A stretch of DNA of 64,000 bases from Rhyzopertha dominica (Eukaryota > Arthropoda > Insecta > Coleoptera > Bostrichidae). This document shows positions 49,801-61,800 of this stretch, one piece after another; positions within the stretch are counted from its first letter, which is position 1; each line of letters begins with the position of its first letter. The notes below the pieces were generated by a model. It worked only from the letters and a program-made list of their open reading frames with translations. It was not told where the DNA came from and searched no databases. The position numbers and the translations under genes are program-made. Location: positions 1,116,001-1,180,000 of the forward strand of contig QCXZ01000075.1 in assembly GCA_025024175.1 (NCBI GenBank), read 5' to 3'.

Positions 49801-52800
49801 ACCATTCAGTTTCCATTTTGTTATAGCTTGAAGAGGATATGAAAAATTATATGCGTTTTAAGTTGATAGAGTGAAATGTTATAATAGAGAACGACGTTGT
49901 TCCCCAAATATTCGACTGTTAGCTAGGCCGCAAGAGCCCCGAAAATAAATGTCAAGTTTAGGGTACATTTTTGATTCTTACATTTTTATATTTACAAATC
50001 GAATGTTTCCAACAACCCACTGTGATCAAATTATCAATGCTACGTTAATTTGATAAAAAGTTCACTTATGCTGTTGCTTTTACGTTCCTCATCTCCGCCG
50101 CGTTGAACCGCTCATCGCCGTACACAAATTCATAACAATGAACATGCCTTCAGAAGTCATAAGTATTTCCCTTTTTCTTGACGTATTTTAATTGGCTTGT
50201 CACAAAATGAACGCAAACAACAAACTGATAAATTGACGGGTTGAAGCTGACGCGTGACGCGCTGATCCCAGATGTAAACAAGCGGCCATTTACAAGAGAC
50301 CTGACGTCACGGCCAATATGTTCGCGTTTTGGCGGTCCCTTCAAATATTCACATTTTTAATATTAAAAATACACCTTGCGATCAATTTTTTGAATTTATA
50401 AGCTGTCACAGCTGTTTTATGAATTAGATGCTACCTATTAATATGCAATTTAATAAAATATAAACACATGGCAAATACCCAATTAACGATCAATGCAAAA
50501 CGGGATTATTTACAGCCAAGGGTTCATTGTAGGTAAACGAGCAATTAATAGGTGGCCGGAACTTTACAAATCTAATGTAACCTAATTTAATTTGGAGAAT
50601 TTAATTCTACTCCCTCTACTGTAATCGGTATTAAAAAACATGACGAAAACTCTAACCATCCCCCAGAGGAAGGCTACCCCAACAAATCACCCCTCCCCCA
50701 CCGGAACCAATCACACCACAAGAATCGGAGAGCATCGTCGGAACGGAGTCGGAAATCGAACTGGATGTTCAGTCGGTGGATTCGGAAGACGACTTTTTCA
50801 TCGTGAACGTATCATCGTGTCATCTGAACGTGGTGCCTGGACTTTTTCGTAGCGAAAGTGTTACTTTAACGAGCGACGAGAGCCAGTACAGCGCTATTAT
50901 ACTATCAGATAATGAAATAATACCCAGGATGTACAAGCAGACGGTGCAGAAACTGCCCAACAATATAAGCTTGGAGTACATAGAGATTAACAATGGTGAG
51001 TATTCGAAAGTAAGATGGTCATTTGAAGAGATGCGTTGGCAAATATAGGCTTGTTCAACTACCTTTTTGGGGCGCCCCATAATGACCAATTACGTTACTA
51101 TAGTTGCAAGCAACAATCTATGAGACTCATTATACGTACAGCACAAGTATTACCTGAAGCTGTCGTAAATAAGAGACGGATTCGGCACGTTCCACTGTTT
51201 TGCAGCGGATTGGACCGTATCCAAAAATTGTGTTTAGGCTTTTTTAGATTTTTCTTCCGTGCACATAAATCAATTAGCATTATTTGGTATTATTATTTGA
51301 ACTACAAATATTTCTCATCTAATAGCTTTTAATGTATGACTAAATCGTATTCTTTCCTAATTTAATGAGTAGTATCTATTTTTATAACCATGAATGGTAA
51401 ACATTCCAATTTCAATGCGGCAGCCCATATCAAGTGCAATATTTTTTACTTATTCAGTCATACCTACATATATGCTTACATTTAGCCACTTATTAAAAGG
51501 CGTTTGTGACAAATACATTTCGTAGGGCAACTAGTCAAACAGATTATTACTGATTTTAAACCGTGGGGCAACTGAGTACCTCCGAAACAATTAAATACGT
51601 TCATTCTTATCGCTAGGATCTGTAGCGGCGTATACCTGAGTGCTTAATCGACTGCTCCGAGCATACCCCGCAAAAGTATGTTAAAACCATTGGCTTTTCA
51701 ATGAAAATGCTGGAGAAGAAGCAATACTTGATGGAAAGCCAGGTAATAAGAAAGTGGAGATACGATTATTTAAAATCTATAAAAATGTATAGGCATGAAA
51801 ATCGTCCGATATTTTTCCTCGACGAAACATGGTACGATACCCATCATACAATAAAAAAGGATGGGTTGATGACTCAGGCAAGTGCAACGTCAATATTCCG
51901 GGCCCAAAAGGAAAAAGAATAATGATCCTACACGCAGGAGGTGAAAATGGTTTCGTTCCTGGAGCCCTGTATCTTGGAGGTAAAAACTTAAAAGAAGCAA
52001 GTGCCGATTATCATTCTTATATGAATGCGGAAGTGAAAATTGGTTCAAAAACGTTTTATTGCCCAAATTGCCACCAAACAGCCTCATAGGAATGGACAAC
52101 GCTAGCTACCATTCGGAGCAACTGGATAAAATTCCATATACAACAACTAATAAGGCAACCATTCAAGAGTTTTTAAGAAAAGAAGATTTATATTTCGAAG
52201 ACGACTACATAAAAAAAAACAAGAAAAAAATTTTTCGATAAAACTGACATTCTCGCTTCTGAATGTGGACACACCATTCTACGATTACCCCCATGTCATT
52301 GCATTTTCAACCCCATTGAAATGATATGGGGACAGTTGAAACAAAGAATTCGACGAGGGAACACCGGTGGAAAATTTAGCAATGAAATACTGCTAAAAAT
52401 TAGACACGAAGCTGAAATAACAAGTGTCGATGCATGGAGAAATTCAGTGCGGCATGTACTGGACGTCGAAAATCGGTACAAGAATTAATAATAGAAGTTA
52501 ATCATGATTTTAGCAGTGAAAGTGATAGTGAGTAATTTTTTTTAGTTTGTGGCCATTGTAATTTTTTTCTAACTAATGTAAATAATTTTCTACTTACTAA
52601 TTTGTATGTTTTTATATTAAATTTGCATAAATTCATTATGACATGCAAAGGCTTTTATTTTATACATCGGAAAATTTAAACCCAATAAGTATCACATAAA
52701 AATAAATCGCGGGTCGCGCCAGTTAGCATCAGGTCTGCATTAAATAACATTTGTTATGAAAGCTTCTATGTTTTATTGATTGCTAAATTATCACAACTAA

Positions 52801-55800
52801 CAAATTTCAAAAATTTATAGTGGAAAAGTTAAAATTTTAGCCAGCAAGATATTTTTGAATACGGCCCATTTAGGAACTTTGAAGCGTGCCACTAATCCCA
52901 ATAGTTTAGGACGGCCGACCATCAAGCTGTAAAACCCTCTGCATCAGTCAGTCTCATAGATCGTTGCTTAATACTTTAAACGTTATAAAAGGTGCATTAA
53001 AGTCAAGGGAGATTACATTGATAAACTATAACGCACTTGTTGCACTTTACCTGGATTATTGGCGCTCACCTCGTAACAGGGAAAAACCCAATGGCAACTA
53101 GTATAGTACCGATTATTTTCTTGCAGTGAAAAGCTCAGCCTATACCCCTAAAGTACCTGTGTATTATGGCGAAGAAAACGCGTTCGCTTTAGAAATAGCT
53201 GCAGCCCAACCTGAACACGAATATGCTCTGATCCACCTGTTGGATGCCGCCTTTGAATGTTTCTCCGACCGAGATTATTGCATTATGACGATCCCGTCAA
53301 CTGATCCAACATTTCCATTGTTGGAGCGATTTGTCAGGTAAATATGGTTGGTAAGATCATGAAAAATCATTCTACACTCTTTTTTTAGGGTACCTCCCCG
53401 TCCAGTATCTACAATCTCCCATGAACTCTACGTATTACACAAGAACGCCCTAACCAGCGTGATGACAGTGAGGGCGGCAGTTCGAAGCGACATGGAGGTG
53501 GTCGAGCAACTCGTTTCCACGTTGGTGAAACCAGAACCTTTGATTGCAGCCTTTAGGAGTGCTGTATTTGACGATGAGAGCGAACACAGGGCCTTCTTGG
53601 TTTTGAGCGACCAAACCGCTGTTGGGGTTGCAGGTCAGTCACGAATAAAAACTTCAATCGTCTACATTTAATGATGCTTGCAGTCCTCAAAGAAGAGGAA
53701 GACGTCGAGTACCTTCGCACCCACTACGAGATGCGCCACTGGCTGGACGAGAAACGTCATCGAGCAGGACATCATGGGCTCATAGAGTTCGGCGTCATAT
53801 CCCCGATTTTTAAAAGACATTCTCAGTTCATTTTGAGAGAGTTACATCGGTTGAGTGACAATACCATCTTGTATTACTACATAAGCCCCGAGGATACTAG
53901 TGCTTACAGGAGAGAGCGACCATTGGTATCATTTTTAACAGATATGTTGTTTGTCAAGCCCAAACAAAAACCAGAGAATAACTATGTGAATTTGGATGGG
54001 TACGTTAAGTCTTATTAGAGTATGACAAGAAAAATGAAATTTTCAAGTCCTCCTGTCCGGTAGATTTCATAATAAAAATAACAAAACAAATAATATAATT
54101 GTCAAGTGGGCATCGTGAAACTAAAGCTCGTTTACTTTGTTATCTTCTTGTCACTTAGAAAACGGGTTTCTTTGGTGATTTTTATTTATTCTTTGAAGTA
54201 TTTCTGTATCGTGCTAGTGACTATTACATACTTCAAAAACTTAATTTTTAATTAAAAAAAATCATGAATGGTTTTACGCACAGCGATCTAGCTGACATAC
54301 ACTTCATTTATATGGACTTGTGTAAAATGAAAGCAATGTTACTTCTACAAGAATAGTCCTTCACTAAGTCTATCAAATCCACTATATTTAATGAATAGGC
54401 AAAGCGCTTTCAGCTATAATTAGCCATCATCAGTGCCTAATAATGTAAATACAGAAATACAAAAGATTTTATAAAACTGACGTCAGATTCGAAATAAGCA
54501 ATCTTGACTTCAAACAAAAAAGTAGGCTGCATGCCAAAAGCACAAACATGAAATCGTTGATCAAATAAAGAATGTGGAAGAGGACAACTAAAATTACAAA
54601 AATCATTCAAAATTAAGTAAGATGCCATCTGTCAGTATTACACTGATGAGCTATAATAACGCGAAATAGATCTATCTGCAGTTGGTTGCAGTGCAGAGAG
54701 CACAGCATAGACTTGCATTTTAATCATTCAAAATTGTAAAATTACCGTTATCTCTAAATTTGTATATTTCAAGAATTTCTAGAAAATTTAATTTTGATGA
54801 TTTATTACAAACGTATTTAATAGACTTAGCGAGGACTATTCTTACTATACAGGATGTTTCACGAATGATAATGACCCCGACGAAATTAAAAATGCAACCC
54901 AAAATACATACTCATAGTCAATGTGGTTATTTTACATAATGGTATTATTTTAAAAATAAATTGCGAACCCATGCGCTATGGTTCCTGTCACTGTATTTAT
55001 TGAAAGTCAAAATGTGTTCATCAAATGATGAAAAACAGATACGATTTTGATTTATGGTGAATGCAAGAAAAATGCTTCCGCTGTTGCCCGTTTATACAGA
55101 CAACGTTTTCCAAATAGAAGAGCTCCTGCCGATACAATTTTCAAGAGACTTGAATTAACTTTAAGGACAAACTGGCCACCACTGAAAAAGTCAAGAGAAA
55201 GAACAGCAACAGGTCCTGACAATGAAATTAGAGTATTGGAAATGATTGACGAAAATCCTCATATTAGTCAAAGGGTAGTCTCAAGAGCAACCGGTAGTAG
55301 TATGTCTTCAGTACACCGAATAATTAAAGGCAATCAATTTCATCCGTATCACTTGCAATTGGTTCAGGCCTTAAAGGAGACAGATTATCCTAAAAGACTG
55401 GCCTTTTTTAACTTTTTTGGGGAACACCAAAATTTGAATGTGTGATTCTATGACAACATTTGCTTCTCAGATGAAGCAAGATTTTCTAATAATGGTGGAG
55501 TTAACAAACATAACATGCACTATTATGCGCAAGAAAATCCACGTTGGATTCGAGAAGGACATTCTCAAACTATCTACTCGACGAATGTCCGGTGAGGAAT
55601 ATTGGGGAATCAATTTTTTTCGCGATAGTTTAAACGGCAATACTTATCTAAATTTTTTAAGAAACATTTTACCGGTACTTCTCCAAAATGTAAATTTACA
55701 AGTAAGGAAAGATCTATGGTTCCAACAAGAAGGGGCACCTGTGCATTATCATAGAATAGTGCGAAATCATCTTGATTTGGTTTTGCCTAACCGATGGATA

Positions 55801-58800
55801 GGAAGGGGTTCAATTAATCCTTGGCCACCGAGAAGCCCGGACCTTACTCTTTTGGATTTTTCTGTAGGGAATGATGAAAGAGCAAGTTACCAAACACCAA
55901 TTAAAAGTGTAGAACATCTAGAAAATAAAATATGTGATGCGTGTAGATCCATCACTCCAGAAATGTTAATGCATGTTAAAAGATCGTTTTGGGCACGAAT
56001 TCAAGCTTGTGAAAACAGCGAAGGGCGACACTTTGAGCATTTATTACATTAATGTTATTAAATAAACATTTTTCAAAAATAAAATTTGTTTTACAATTTA
56101 CGAATTTATACAGCTCTCTACGTTTTATATTTTTTAAGACGATGAACAATTATCAATGTTACCTCTGCAAATGTATTTTGGGTTGCATTTTTAATTTCGT
56201 CAGGGTCATTATTATGAAAGCAGCAAATAACGACGAAAACGAGACTAAGTAAATGGACACCAAAAATGTTAGCTACTTAAAATACAAAACCACATTTCCA
56301 ACGAAAACTCCATTTTGATGTACATAATCAATTCGAAATTACTGGATTGAAAATACATCGATTAACCACAACGAAATAAACAGATCTGATTTGAAATACA
56401 CACGAACCAGATGCTAAAGTCACCTTTCGTTTTAGTTGTGAACCTGCAGATGTGGTCAACAGGATAGACCCACCATTTGCTCTTTACTGCACGACGACGC
56501 GTAATTGCAGTCTGCCAAGGTATGAAATTAACACGAGGATTGTGGTCGTTGGTTCCAGTAACACTGCAATCGCGTTTTTGGAAACCCTTCTGTGTACTGC
56601 GAGCAGACACTACGAAGCTATTTTTTGTAATGTAACTTTGGTTGCACCCCATGGATTGAACATGCAAAAGAGCCCCATCAAAGTTAGGGACATGTTGTTT
56701 GTGATTAATAGCAATCTAACTTACAGGTAAATATCATAGCTTTCTAAGCATATTTTCCTTTACGAGGCTTAGTACATAATTTGGACAAGCACTTTTATTA
56801 AGAGCTAACCAAACTATAACTATTTTTTGCTGGCGCTGATTTAATATTTTTCTTGCTGTAATAATCGTCCTAAATAATCCCTATATGATTTTTTTTTTAA
56901 ACGGAAGGATAGTAAGATGTGGTTTATTGTACGTAAATATTTGTCTGTGTGTCTTCATCCAAAAAGTGCACTACCACTGCTTTCTAGCGCCTTCCTGGAT
57001 TTTATATCAAAATTTTTATTATTCACATGATTTCACCACCTAACTCTAGCACACACCATGGGACCAAATTAAAAAAAATAGAAGATGCAATTATAATACT
57101 GATCTTGGCAATATCAAATTAAAGTCAGAAATTAAATTTACCTCAACAACTACACAATAATGAATATATCACCTACGGGCTAAAGAGATTTAGTGGTTTT
57201 GAACACTATTCTTGTTCAATTATCTTATCTTATTGTTATCTGTTGTTAAAAAACTAACGTAGTTAAGCTATCTGAAAAGTGATGTTTTTTTTTCTGTAAA
57301 GCGTTATGATGTTTTTTAGGCATGTTCACCTGCACCAGTTGCGAACCTACGTCAACCTCATCAATGGCGTACTAACGGCTATTGATAGAAAGGAGAAGAG
57401 GATCGTCATCAACGACGAATGTTTCCTATCTTACGACCTCCTTTTCCTGATGTGCGGCGAACAATTCCAAAAACCCTCCAAAAGCGACCACGGAAAGAAG
57501 AAGCACATCAAGGAGTTCCCGGAAAACGTCTTCATCATCAACACGGAAACTGATGCAGGGAATGCCCTGAGCAAGTTGAACGAGATAGTGACAGGATTGC
57601 CAAAGTGTAGGTCCTCAAGAATTTCAAGTCGAAAATATCGCGCCTACAGCTGAAGTCACGAAACAAGTCCCCTACGTTATAAAAACAGAATTCAATTCGA
57701 AACAAAATCGCTTCTTGGGGTTTGTTTTTATTATAAATAGCTTCTATAAAACATGATCTATTAATTTTTACGTACAATTGAATTGTTCTCAATAATCAAA
57801 ATTGTATAGTAAAAAATACCAACTATTTAGGCCGCACCCTGATTTCTATCTATCTTGTTTGAGGGAATTTGTACTAGTATACAGGTGAATGTAACATTTG
57901 AGGTGGCTGTGCAATTTCGCGTAACTAAGAGATATTGTTTACTTGACAGCAGGCGTCAAAAGCGTTTTGGGTAGTTTCAATTATAGAATTTTGTACTGAA
58001 GAATTAAAAAATGACTAGAGGAAAAGTTATTGATCCAAACATTCGTTCAATTATTATTCGTTTATATAAATCTGGGTTATTGGGGTTGTCAATATACAGT
58101 GTTCGCAACGTAGTGCAGTTATTCAAATCAAGCAATAATGTCGAGCCTAAACAGAGGTATGTGAAAAAAGTGCACTTACTGATCGGAGGGTGTTCAAACG
58201 AATAATTAAACAGAACAGGAGGGCAAACTACAGTCAATTAAACACACTTTGGAGTGCTGCTGTAGTAAGACATGTTTCAAAATCCACCTGTCACCGGGAA
58301 GCAAACTCCCAGAACACTGAAAATTTTCTTTTAACATTATTATTAACATTAAAGTATTTATCATGTAATTTTTTAGAAAGTCCATGTCCACGAAAAAGAA
58401 AAATTATTTATTTGTAACTCCAAAAACAGTGTGAACAAAACCATAGAAATTCAAACCTTACAATAGATTCTCAAAATGTGCACCACCTCTTTCCATACAA
58501 TAATACAGACGGTTCTCGAACTCCTGCTGCACTTTTCGGAAAGTTTCAGGTGGAATCCTCCTGCACTTGTTAATAATTCTTTCTCGCAGATCGTCCAGGC
58601 TAGTAGGTTGTGTTTTGTAAACCACAGATTTTAAATGACCCCATAGAAAGAAATCTAAAGCAGTCAAATCGGGTGATCGTGGCGGCCATTCAATTGTTCC
58701 ACGCCTACCAATCCAGTGAGGCTCCATCATGTTGGTAAAACAATTCGTATTCATCCAACATTGGATTTCCTTCAGGGTCACGTTGGTTTTCTAATTGCTC

Positions 58801-61800
58801 TGTGATTAAATGATCAATAACGTTATCAAGTAATTCTAAATACATTCCCCCATTTAGCGTCCCATCAATGAAAATTGGACCTGCAATTGCGTTGCCAAGT
58901 ATTCCAGCCCAGACGTCAGCTTCTGAGGAACTTGTGTATGACCTTCTCGAAAAATATAAGGATCTTCGTCACTCCAGTACCTGACGTTATGTTTATTTAC
59001 AGAGCCGTTCAAAAAAATGTGCATTCATCACTGAAGCAGATATTTTTTATTAGATTTGGATTTACTATAATCTTTTCTGTCATAATTTCGCAAAATTGCA
59101 GTCTTCTATCGAAGTCATCTTCGCCGAGTTCCTGGAGAGTTTTCATCTTATAGGGATGGAATTTGTGCAGTTTTGTAACTTTCCTTACAGATGAATAAGA
59201 AAATCCAGTGGCTGTAGAAATGTTACGCAAAGAGCTAGTTGGATCCATTGCAAAATGACCAAGTACTTCAAGTTGGGCCATTTCATCAACGACTCTATTC
59301 CCTGCCCTTTTTTGTTTACTACAGATCCAGTGTCTTGAAATTTCTGCACGAGATCGAGAATGTACCTAGCGTCAACATTTTTATCGGGGTGCCGTTCGTT
59401 AAACACCCTTGCTGACGCACGAGCACAGCTATGCTCAGCACCGTAAATAAAAATTATTTCTACCCTTTCGGCAGTTGAATAAACCATTATCACTTGGACT
59501 CTCACTTTAAAATTTCACGCGATTTATAAAAAGGAATGTGAACAAAAAGATGGTCGTGCCAAAGAAGTAGCCAAAAAGTTGAAACAAAAAATTGGAAACA
59601 CAAAGTAGATAATTATTTAGCCAATTCAGTATAAACTGTCGAGTTGCAATATCAAGTAATGTCGAAAGAAAATTTTAAGTATTTTTGGCATTTTGCTTAG
59701 GCGTAACAATTATTTTTTAAAANGTTTTTTAGGCTTAAGTAAGGACAATTTTTATTATAACTGCAAGGCAATAAATTTTATTAAAAAAAGTCCAAANTAT
59801 TCCATTTTATAAGCCACTTGCTACAANGCACTTTTTGACCCACTACCCCGTCAATGGGTAAAAAATAGTAAAACTAATTACATGGCAAGACTCCTTGTGT
59901 AATAAGCTTTTAAATGATGTATCGTAAGATGGGTAGTTTCATTTAAAATTTTTGAAGGGGTATCTACCCCGCTAAGAGGGTAAGCGCTATCCATTAAAAA
60001 CTTATCTCAAAAGTTGTCCCCCTGCAAACACAAGTTTACCCGTTTATGCAAAATTTTAAATTTTTCCTCTATTTAAAGTTATTTAAGGTGTGAAGTTTTC
60101 AAAAAATCACCCTGTATAGGGATATCTTGACCTTTCTCCTATAGAAACTTTGGCACATTATTAAAAAACAACTGCGCGCAACTCCTACCAGGTCGATTCC
60201 CGAATTAAGGCATAAACTTCAATTTATATGGGATAAGTTCACACCACGAGATTGTCAGAATTTCGTGAATACAATGCCAAGAAGAATAACCGCTGTCATA
60301 AAAAGTAAAGGTGATGTTACTCAATGGTAGCCTTTGAAGAAATAGATTTAGTCAGTTGTTTGTAACTCAGGTTTTCTCGTGATTTGCTTCAACTTGGTAG
60401 TTAAGTAGAAATAAAATGTTTGAATTAGACAAATGAATAATTGATTAAGTAGGAAATTCTTCAAAGGTGGTGGTGAAAAATAATTAAATATCTGTTTCAT
60501 AATAGTACTACAACTCATGTCTATTAAATACAAAAAAAAATGCAACTGGGCCAATTGAAATGGGACTGGGCTCGTATACTATATCCAGTGGCGTAAATTA
60601 AAGTGCCTTTATCTGCCTAGTACTTACTAGTGCTTAGCTAGTACGCCACTGCAGATTGATGTAAGTTGGTAACACGTTGGTTTACTGAGGTTTCCTTGTC
60701 TACACCTTTAAAAACGACATTAAAGATAGATTCAGTCAATCGTCACGTAGAGGACTTGCTTCGTTTGGGTTTTGTGTAATTAAATCTAACCGTATCGAGA
60801 TTGTCCTTTCTTCCAGACAAAGTCGTGATCTACGGCCACAATCTGGAAGCCTATTGCTGCATAGCAGCTCTGAGGGAATTCGGAGTGCCAGGTAGCAACA
60901 TAACCTTTGTGGAGCCATTTCCTCCCAGAACAGAGTCCACACCCCCACATTCCACTTCGTTCTTCAACGACGGCGACGTGGATGCAGCCTTGCAAGAGGC
61001 ATTGCAAAAAGAAGGCATCGAAGTATATCAAGCGTACTACTTTAGGGACTGGAATTACGATGCCGATAAGAATCTAGTCAGATCGATTAAGTACGTATGC
61101 TAAATTCAAGGTTAACGTCTCGAAATGAGAGATAAGTATTTCACTTCACTGGCAGAAATTATAAAGACATCTGATTTCATCGATTTTCCAGTGACTTCAA
61201 TCAAGTACCAATTCAGAGAGCATAAGCTCTCTGAATTCACACTAGACTCTTTGTTTTTAGACTGATTTATGACTGACTTAATTAATTATTTGAATTGATT
61301 CAACCTATTCCTCCAGGTTGGAATCTAAACACCAATTCTTGGACATAGAATGCCAGGCAGTGTTCTTCTACTGCGAGAAGGCCATCAGTACCAGGACGTT
61401 TTTGGCCATCAACAGAGCAGGTCTAGTATTCGATGGGAGACTGGTTATAGGTCCTGACTGTAGAACGAACGATCCGAACATTTACGCAGCCGGAACTTTG
61501 ACTAAATACTCGAGGAGATACTACGCGGATGACATGGAACACAAGTATTTTAACAAGTAGGTATCGTGGTGGATGCTTGCAACCTTCGAAAAAGATGAAT
61601 TCGTAGATCCGAAATAGGCAAAAACCTGGGGAAGCAGATAAGAAAAAAACTCATACCGATGTATACTTCTGATGAGGACACGAGCCTTGAGATTCAATCT
61701 CCGCTCAAGTGTGATAAAAATGTTAAGATGCTGGTGCCCAAATATAAGGAACCATTGATAACGTATTGCCAACTGCCCGGTGGGCTGTATTATTTGTATG

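Larger units (their letters stand above)
54361..54847 (-). mobile_element. Penelope-like element 3' fragment, itself hit twice
   Basis: The minus strand gives the endonuclease tail in pieces ([20 protein letters not shown], then [17 protein letters not shown]), closely related to the PLE at 6.8 kb. A hammerhead-like motif follows at 54439-54396. The tail is interrupted by a 107-bp insertion (54615-54721). The element is cut off at 54848 by a DD41D transposon, so PLE insertion came first. Lies in CFAP61 intron 9. Confidence 0.82.

Noticed and set aside
53671..54018. Stop codon at 54016-54018 as the end of a shorter CFAP61-N gene
   Set aside because: A donor GG|GTACGT at 54000 gives the two-base phase needed by the acceptor at 56436, and the following exons continue CFAP61 in order to a total that is a multiple of three.
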